From Calamus simplicifolius (taxonomy: Eukaryota > Streptophyta > Magnoliopsida > Arecales > Arecaceae): a stretch of 64,000 bases of DNA. The notes below the pieces were generated by a model that was not told the DNA's origin, ran no database searches, and saw only the letters and a program-made list of their open reading frames with translations. The stretch covers positions 2,353,990 through 2,417,989 of the forward strand of contig UESW01003900.1 of NCBI GenBank assembly GCA_900491605.1, written 5' to 3'. Shown piece by piece: positions 56,075-64,000 of the stretch; the first letter of the stretch is position 1, and each line of letters starts with the position of its first letter. The translations under genes and the position numbers were made by a program.

Positions 56075-57352
56075 TGTTGAGGGGTAAAATCGTATTGCAT
56101 TGATAATCGTGTGAAGAGGCTAAGATCAGCCCCATCCCTCCTGCTCGCTACGATATGCCCCCGAGGAACAAGCTAAACTAATGCGGTCCGTCAGGCCATA
56201 CGACCCCCGCAGCTCATTTTCCTCGAGCTCGACCTCTTCGAGCTCCCACAGCTCGACTTCCCCGAGCTTCCCGAAGCTCGGTTCCTACGAGCTCCCATAG
56301 CTCGACTTTCCGGGCTTCCCGAAGCTCGGTTCCTATGAGCTCCCATAGCTCGACTTTCCCGAGCTTCTCGAAGCTCGGTTCCTATGAGCTCCCATAGCTC
56401 GACTTTCCTGACTTTCCGAAGCTCGGTTCCTATGAGCTCCCATAGCTCGGCTTACCTGAGCTACCTATAGCTCGGCTTCCCCGAGCTACCTATAGCCCGG
56501 CTTTTCCCGAGCTATTTATCTATAGCTCGACCTCTCCGAGCTCCCATAGCTCGGCTTCCCCCGAGCCTTCCATGGCTCGGCTTTCCCTGAGCCTCCCCTG
56601 GCTCGGCTTCCCCGAGCTCCCTGCAGCTCATTTTTTCCGAGCTATCTATAGCTCGACCTCTCCGAGCCTCCCATGGCTCGGTTTCCCCGAGCTTCCTATA
56701 GCTCGACCTCTTCGAATTCCCATAGCTCGGCTTCTCCTGAGCCTTCCATGGCTCGGCTTCTCCCTCACCTCCGTGGAACCCGACGCGGGAGGGCCTAGAC
56801 CTATCGTAACAGAACCCCAAACAGAAAATCATGTTGAGAAGTGGTCTAAGATCTAATATAGCTACCTGGGACCTACGCATCTATCAGATCTCAGGCCATC
56901 AAAGATCTCTCCCAGCCGTCGATCCCTCAACGAACAAGATACGGATCCCACCGGCCTTGCAACTGCCTGATTCGATTCATTTCCGTATCCTAACAACCTT
57001 CGAACCTTGCAGAAGGCACTCAAGATCCAGGTCATTGCCTACAAATACGGTATCCCCAGATCCTCTCAGGTATGCGCTCACTGCCCCTGGCTCACTCTCA
57101 CTCTCCTCCACTGCTCGTCGACGCTCCCTTAGAGCTCCCGATCGGTCACCCCTGGAGAGACTCCCCGGAGAGATCCCTCTTCCCATTTTCTGTTGATCAC
57201 CGATCCCCACTGACTTGAGCGTCGGAGGGTCTTCCGCGGAGGACCCCCCCAACGCCTCTCGCGCGAGGACTTCTGTGCAGGTCCGCCCAGGAGGAAGCCC
57301 AGACCAAGAGATCGACCGCGCCCAAGTCGGAGGACGGATCCCGGCGGCAATA
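56075..57352 (+). repeat. Element D 3' LTR (1278 bp)
   Basis: Pairs with 44754-45961. Its final CA has become TA. The array at about 56215-56770 is longer than in the 5' copy. The R/U5 motif is at 57210-57280. Scattered differences from the 5' LTR suggest an age between those of A and B. Confidence 0.92.
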
Positions 57353-57357
57353 AGGAT

Positions 57358-59620
57358 CATTATCATGTCAATATATTACATCCTTACCTTAAAGCTTGCA
57401 TCTTAAAGTTGTGATTTGATAGTATATCTAAAAATTAACTTCTGTCTTTACTCTACATCTCTCTCTCTCACACACGGACACTATCATAGAGCACCTGCAC
57501 ACATGTACACACACAGAAAACTCCGACCAACCCGTTTGTTGAATGCATGGAACCTCATCCAGAATGCTTTTTATCAATTTTTCAAGGCACCTGCAATACA
57601 ATCTAACTCCTTTTGGATTTCTAAGGTGCAGAAGACTTTCCATTTTCTCTAATAAAATGTCTACTTGAATAGGATCTTCATTTTCTTGTTATATAAAATA
57701 ACTTCTTTAAGCCTGTTTTAATCAGACTAAATTCCTTAGACAGTTCTATATGGCCTTGTATCATCTTCAAATGGTCTTGTTCCATCCATAATGCCTACTC
57801 TATAAAACTTTCTTCTATGTACCAAACAACCCTTTTTCCAACGTTTTCCCAAACAACGATGTAAGCAAAATCTATATCAAACTTGTTTGTCTGACTTAAG
57901 GCTACTAATGTAAAAGCTTTTTGCCACTATTTCATGGGTTGGGAACTATTTTATCAAAAAATGAAACTAGTCAGAAAGATTTGCATCAATCTCTACCACC
58001 AACTCATTTGCGTGTTTATGAACACGATATGAGATTTAACAGTTTAGCAATACTCATTGCTCCCTAATGAAAATACCACAATTTTCTCACCATTAATCAG
58101 TGACCATAAAATCTGCCAATATAATTTTTCTTTGCTGAAAGATAACCAATACTCTCTTTCATCAGTAGAAAGTCTATAATTCCATTGTATTTCAATACAA
58201 TTGTCCCTTGCTCCTTTTTGTAGTCTTTAAGGAGGATCCCCTTTAGCCCTCTAGTTAGCCTTTTTTTATATGCACCATTTATTGAACAAAACTTCTTAAG
58301 GTGGTTTTTGATTCGTGATAATATAATATTATCAAGAATTTTACATTTATGATAATCTAGCACTTGTTTATTAGATTATTGAGAATGCAAGATTGTCATA
58401 TTTGGTCTACTATGATGAAATGTTAGCTCATATTTCTAAAAATATAAGATATATTACCATATTCTTAAATTTTATTTATATTTTATTTTAAATCTTTTTT
58501 TTTCTTTTAAGTAGTTGTCTTTGTTTTGCTAAAATATGATACATTAAAAAGCAAGGATTCTTTATAAAATCATTTTAAAAACATTATATTTTAAATATTT
58601 ATATATTTTACATATTTTATATAATAATATATTATATATTAATAATATTTAAATAACATAAATGATTTAATATATTGGATATTATTTAATATTATAATTT
58701 AATATGCAAGAAAGTCATAAATATTAAAAATATTAAATTTAATATTTACATATTATTATATAAATATATAATAATCTTTAAAATATTTAATATTATTAAA
58801 TATTTACATGTAAGTTAAGAGTGTAATATAATATAATCAGATTTTTGTAATCTCATATACCCATCTTTTAGAAGGAAATAAGATTACTATATTTGCAGTA
58901 ATATTAAATTACTGAGAATCAAATATTGTTACCTAGATTATGATGTCCAAATGCCAAACATAATAATTTGCATGGTAATTTCATATTATCAAGGTAGATT
59001 TTACCAACCAAATGCCTACTAAGAAGATGTTCATTTCACTCCTCGCGCGGGAAGAAAGATCATTTTTAAAAAAACTTGTTTGTACATCTTCATATATCTA
59101 ATATAATGTTATGCATGAATCTCAAAAAAAAAAAAAAAAACCAACTTTGTGATTGATCATTCCCCAATATGCTTAGCCATGCCACTATCTCCTCCCATCA
59201 AATAATGAATATTCTTTCATCTATTAGATCTCCAATTACAGCCTTACATGCCAAAAAAAAAGGATTTTCTTCTTTATTATTATCTTAGCGAATTTGGTGA
59301 ATATTCCCACTAATATTGACAAATATGTTCTTTTGTTTCTTTATCACAAAATAACTCATTGCCTTTTAATAAGTATGCATACCTCACTACCACAACTCTT
59401 TTGCAATCAAGGAGAAACTTTCTTATAATGGAGCTAAGCGACTTAATCTTATAAACCAAGATGACACACCCAACAATGAATTGTAGATCCTTCTCTAATA
59501 TACATATTTCTTTTGTTTAAATTTGCTTGAGTTTATTTTCAAAGAAAAGCGCCATTGTCTTGTTTAATTTCTTTGATTTGCACAATGGAGTCTGGGCCTT
59601 GATGTTGGATACTTATGACT
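57358..59620. other. AT-rich DNA without a recognised gene
   Basis: Includes a very AT-rich block with TAATATTTAAATA-like runs (about 58440-58860). No ORF with family features. Confidence 0.5.
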
Positions 59621-59624
59621 TTAA

Positions 59625-60004
59625 GGGGGCGTTTNNNNNNNNNNNNNNNNNNNNNNNNNNNNNNNNNNNNNNNNNNNNNNNNNNNNNNNNNNNNNNNNAT
59701 AATTAAATCTAGTATATTATACTTATATATAATACTTTGATTTAGGGATATTTTGAGGTATTTTAAAAAAATTTAATAGATTTGATTTAATATATGAATT
59801 TGATTTAGTGGTATTTTGGGAATTTGATGTTATATGACTGGTAATTGTTTGTCATACCAAACACAGTAATCAATATTATTGTAACATTACCTGTGCATAC
59901 CAAACATAGTAATCAACATTACTGGCAATCCATCCAGTGGTAATCTATCTTATAGGTAATCTACATTACCATTCAGAATTGCTGGCAATGCACCAAACAC
60001 AACC
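59625..60004. mobile_element. Possible PIF/Harbinger-type MITE with a gap
   Basis: Ends GGGGGCGTTT and AAACACAACC (inverse GGTTGTGTTT) are flanked by taa on both sides (59622-59624 and 60005-60007). About 380 bp including 64 unknown bases (59635-59698). Internal repeats of ACCAAACA(C/T)AGTAATCAA. A 3-bp taa target and G-rich ends suit Tourist-like MITEs. Confidence 0.5.
59635..59698. other. Assembly gap (64 N)
   Basis: Unknown bases next to the left end of a candidate MITE. Confidence 0.98.
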
Positions 60005-60463
60005 TAAAGATGGTGTATGGTTATGCCATTCAACTAGAGGGAAATACCACCGTTTTACTGATTTGTGAGTGCATCCATTTGTATACAATCTTTATCATGT
60101 GTTTCATTTATCTTAATTTTCTTTCCAATATATTGCAAGTTTGCTTTGAATGTAAATATGATTTATTATCTTTTAGTAGTTGGCTTGCCATCATAATTAA
60201 GTTACATTGTCAAAAGAAATATTCAATTCTGTTTCCATCAAAGCACTGCTAGTATTGCCTTATTAAATACTTTTTTTCTTAATTCATCATTGCATTACTC
60301 CTTGTTTCACTACTTCCTTTCTTAGATATGAAACGTGGTTCATTATTTTAATTTTATAATACTTAGTGCAACATTATGATGTTTTCTTTCTTAAATAGTT
60401 AAGAGTATAAAGAGTATAGCTATTGTTCTTTGTCAGTCAACTAAAGTAATTTATTTATTTTAG

Positions 60464-60766
60464 GAACCAACCATTAATACTATGAAGGAGATTGAAGCCT
60501 TCTTATCTGCAAATCCTTTAGAGTTTGTCGCTTTGATCTTGGAAGATTATGTTGAAGCTCTGAATGGATTAATGAAAGTCTTCAACAACTCAGGTTTATT
60601 GAAGTAGTGGTTTTCAGTTTCAAAAATGCCCCAAAAAGGTGAGGACTGGCCCCTTGTAAGTGATATGGTTGTTGGCAACCATCGCCTTATCGTCTTCATG
60701 TCTATGAAATCCAAACAAGAGACAGAAGGGATTGCCCATCAATGGAACTATATGATTGAAATCAAT
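60464..60766 (+). pseudogene. Pseudo-exon of a PI-PLC X-domain-like protein
   Basis: A 101-codon exon between TTATTTTAG and GTAAGT: EPTINTMKEIEAFLSANP, LEDYVEALNGLMKVFNNSGL, then SKMPQKGEDWPLVSDMV and EGIAHQWNYMIE. This matches the plant family of PI-PLC X domain-containing proteins (At5g67130-like), whose members are secreted or GPI-anchored and may lack phospholipase activity. Codon 48 (60605-60607) is TAG where the family has an aromatic residue (K-Y-W). No neighbouring exons, including those with the catalytic histidines, were found. It is a gene fragment, or one exon of a gene with very long introns. Confidence 0.72.
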
Positions 60767-63330
60767 GTAAGTAAACAAATCTTTCCCTTCTTCTATGCAT
60801 GTTCTCTTATGTTAGTAATTTTGTATAATCCAAATTTTGTCATATAAATAACTCAACTCATCTGAGCCTTTTCTCAACTACATGGGATCGGCTACATGAA
60901 TCTGCTTCCTCTACTATGCTCTATGCAGAAATAAGTCAACATTCAAATTATAAATAATTATATCTTTTTTAATTATTTTTATCCATATTAGTTTAGGTCG
61001 ACCTCTATCTCTATCCTTACCATGGATTGTTAAAAGATCACTCTTTCTAATTGGAGTATCTAAGGATCTTCGTTGTATATGTCTAAACCATCATATAAGG
61101 TAAGCCTAAATACATTTTTCTTTACTTTTTGTCATGCATTTAACTTATCTAGGTAACAAGTCTTATAGATTGTTGTAAGGAAACATATACAAATGAATCA
61201 AAGTAGGACATTTGACTACTTTTATACCACAGTAGGATATGGCATGTGCTAAAGCTATGCAATAATATATGACATCTAATCCTTCTTGGGTCATTTGATA
61301 CATGTCTACTTAATAATGCTCCTTTATATATAGAGTTTATATTCTACATTCTGTAATTTACTAGTGATGTCTTGAAGCCTCCTACATATAAGTGAGAGAA
61401 ACAAGGAAGTTTCGAGGGTTCAACATATTTTGATTGCAGAGGAGTATAGAAGGGAGAGCAATTCAAGTGGCAGACATGCTTAATGGGAGATTGTTATGTG
61501 GGTCTTATGATGATAATGCATGTACTATAAGATCTTCACTTGTACCTTAGCTATTTTATTTTTGAATTTTCCAAATTTTTAACTATTTCAAGGAGCATAA
61601 GATGCTTGCAATGGACTTTAACTTATTGATGCATATCCAATTCAAACTTATTGAAATAATTGACTGCCCAACCTACCTCTATAGTTGACAACAATAATCA
61701 TATGAATAGAACTCCATATTTTGGTTCCATGTTAGCTTTATTATAAAGAAGATTGTGCAGCATGCCTAACAATTTGGATTTTAAGACATTCCATTTTTTT
61801 TCTTAAGGAAATTTTTGATACGTATGAGTAGCTTAATACCATTCTAGTAATCTTATAAGTAAATCCAATAATATATAAAGTCTAGTAGTAGAACTCTTTC
61901 ATTCTCGATGATGCATTTGCTTTTGAATATCCTCGAAACCTTATCATTTCTTAAGAGATGCTTCCCTTACTTGCACCTAATCTGCTTCTAGAAATTAAGA
62001 TATATAATATGAGTTCTGAGACACCTTTATCCAATGCACACTTTTATCCAAGATGTTTGGCAGATATAAGTAGTAATCTCTCAAATTTACCTTTTTTCGA
62101 AGCGTACATGCTAACATATGCATTATTCAAATGTCTTAGATTCACAATCTTTATGTCTATGAGATCCTTGCTTAATTAATGGTGCAAATATACATGCTAC
62201 GCCTCTCTAATGCATAGCTAAAATAATTATAAATAAAGTTGTCTACTTGACTTTTGTCATTAGATGTAGTTGTCATCAGAGGTGTATTTTTGTTGATGGA
62301 ACTAGGCAACTCTCTAGATTGGCTCAAATAACATGTGGATTCTAAATTTGTTATTTGATGATGCAATAAATAATCTTTGAATCACAATAATTATCAAAAT
62401 CTCCAAAAGCTATAGTAGTTTCTTAAATCAAGCTTTTGAGTTAACTATAAATATTAGATAGGGCCCATTAGTATGGTTTGATTTTAAGTAGAAACATGTA
62501 TGCCAATTGAATGGGTGGTCAAACTAGAAGGGATTCATTTAGTAATAATTAAATTACATGAAGATCTAAAGTTGTTGCAAATGATAATATGAGATGACTT
62601 GCTTTAGTTGTTACAAATATGTAAAACATTGGAAGGGTAGAGACCTCTAGAGGGTTAAAACATCATTTATGATTCATTACCAGTGAGAAAGAGCCTAAGG
62701 AAGACTTTAATAAAAGATTGGGATAAGATCTAAAAATACTTTCAATTTGAAACCTAACCTTGCACAAAATACTTTCTCTTAAGTAAGATTTCAGTAGAAT
62801 TAGCAAAACATGCTTGCATTAAACAACAATACCAGCTTGATGACTTCAAGGGAAAAATGGCAACTAAAATATGGATAAAGAGATTAGGATGGATATTTAT
62901 TTTTAAGTAGCAATAAATTGAGGCAAAATGAAGAATGGGTTTTTGATATGTTTTTTTCTTTATTTCTTTTGTTTGTGCAGCAGGGGTCTACTACTAAAGC
63001 ATCCTCTCATCCATAACAGTGTTAATGGAACAAAAGGCATTCATGGTTGCATGTACCCCATGAAAGGCAAATTGACATAGTATCTAATGATAATGCCTTC
63101 AAGTGTTGTTTATCTATGATTCCTACTACAACTACCCCATGAAAGGCAAATTAACATAGTATCTGATGATAAAGCCTTCAAGTTTTGTTTATCTATGGTT
63201 CCTTCAAAACATTATTCTAACAAGTTGTGGTAGTAAAAAGATATCTCCAGGAGTCTATAATATATTACAAAATGAAGATAATTAACTATATTAAAATTTT
63301 TTACCCAATGAACATGTGTGAGCTAGATGG
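60767..63330. other. AT-rich DNA after the PLC-like exon
   Basis: No further exon recognised. A tandem duplication of about 70 bp is at 63054-63124 and 63133-63203 (both starting TACCCCATGAAAGGCAAATT). Confidence 0.45.
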
Positions 63331-64000
63331 CTTCTTTTGTTGCTTTATAATAAGCTATTGTTTCTTTTCATTTATTAATGTGATATTGACAATAAAATTT
63401 GATTAGAGTGTGGGCTACATTAATCAATAGTTTTGGCTTAGCTTCATAAATGAAAGTGATGAAGTTGTTTAATGGCCATTTTTCTTGAGATAGTAATTTG
63501 AAAAATCATCGATGTCATTTTTCTATTGTTATTTAAAAATAATTCCTTCACTTTCTTAGTATTATCTTTTCAAAAATCTTTCTTAGGCATGCCAATTTTG
63601 TTCCAGCACCCAAGCAAATCTCTTTATCAAAACTACTAAATTCCTTACCTCACAATGCTTCTCGACTAATAATAACAATAATACAAATGTGTTCAAGAAG
63701 GTTCTATATCACTATTCTCCGGGATGATATATCTAGAATAGAGAGATGATCAAAACAACATCAAAATTTGCCATGTATTTTGATTGGACCCTAATTTTCC
63801 CTTTTTCCCCTACTTTGTTGTCTTAAAAGTGATCCTTTTTATTCTGATTAATGAATCCAACTCCTCCATAACTTTCCATCCTACATCAAGTTTTAGTTTA
63901 CAACCATTTTAATTATAATTATATAAGTTATGATTGCACATAACTTCCACCATTTTGCTTAAAATATATGGGGCCTAAAATATATATTGACCTCACAATC
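63330..64000 (+). repeat. Right copy of the long-range direct repeat
   Basis: Aligns in the same orientation with about 920-1570, 62 kb away, and continues to the window edge. See the left copy. Confidence 0.65.

Larger units (their letters stand above)
44754..57352 (+). mobile_element. Element D: full-length, mutated Tat-type retrotransposon
   Basis: Flanked by aggat (44749-44753 and 57353-57357). LTRs are at 44754-45961 and 56075-57352. Order: primer site, gag, protease, RT, two RNase H regions, integrase, a 32-bp array, antisense genes on the minus strand, polypurine tract, 3' LTR. Same plan as A, but with a different primer site and unrelated LTR minisatellite, so it is another family of the Tat lineage. 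Stops and frameshifts are scattered through gag and pol. Confidence 0.94.

Noticed and set aside
63330..64000. Direct repeat as LTRs of a 62-kb element
   Set aside because: No TG/CA ends, primer site or target duplication, and several complete elements lie between the copies.

Overview
This window reads as gene-poor, repeat-dense nuclear DNA of a flowering plant. The evidence is several Ty3/gypsy elements of the Tat type (two RNase H domains), one Ty1/copia element, a CACTA-type DNA transposon and MITEs, exon fragments of plant genes with GT/AG borders, and no bacterial gene organisation. The GC-rich elements in AT-rich DNA fit a monocot, but the species cannot be fixed from sequence alone. 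No intact host gene is certain.

Layout: 1-2221 is AT-rich flank with a hairpin repeat (322-592). Element A (2222-14902, plus strand, TSD gtagt) is a full-length Tat-type element with minisatellite LTRs, broken gag, nearly intact pol, a 98-bp array and a truncated antisense gene. A CACTA-like element (about 16006-23066) carries introns and exons captured from host genes, including one resembling translocon-associated protein alpha; a 0.7-kb inverted copy of its end lies at 23657-24322. Element B (24802-33849, minus strand, TSD ctaag) has lost most of RT, RNase H and integrase. A possible small gene lies at 33950-34370 (minus). A decayed copia element covers 35016-38290. Element C (39535-42559) is the 3' part of a Tat-type element. 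A MULE-like MITE (42857-43695) has a 10-bp TSD. Element D (44754-57352, plus strand, TSD aggat) is a full-length, mutated Tat-type element. The right end (57358-64000) is AT-rich, with a gap, a MITE, a pseudo-exon resembling PI-PLC X-domain protein, and a 0.65-kb repeat that is also present at 920-1570.

The most interesting system is the antisense gene between the integrase stop and the 3' LTR of the four Tat-type elements. It encodes a plant mobile/gypsy-type domain (Transposase_28-like), a variable acidic/proline-rich linker and a coiled coil. By reading frame it has a phase-1 intron at the same codon in B, C and D, and a phase-0 intron in A and B. It has its own TATA-like upstream sequences and a recurring 3' module (small hairpin, then AATGAA). 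Because these introns are antisense to the genomic RNA, they would not be spliced out during retrotransposition. Each element also carries its own hairpin-rich minisatellite in U3, and A, B and D carry another between integrase and the antisense gene.
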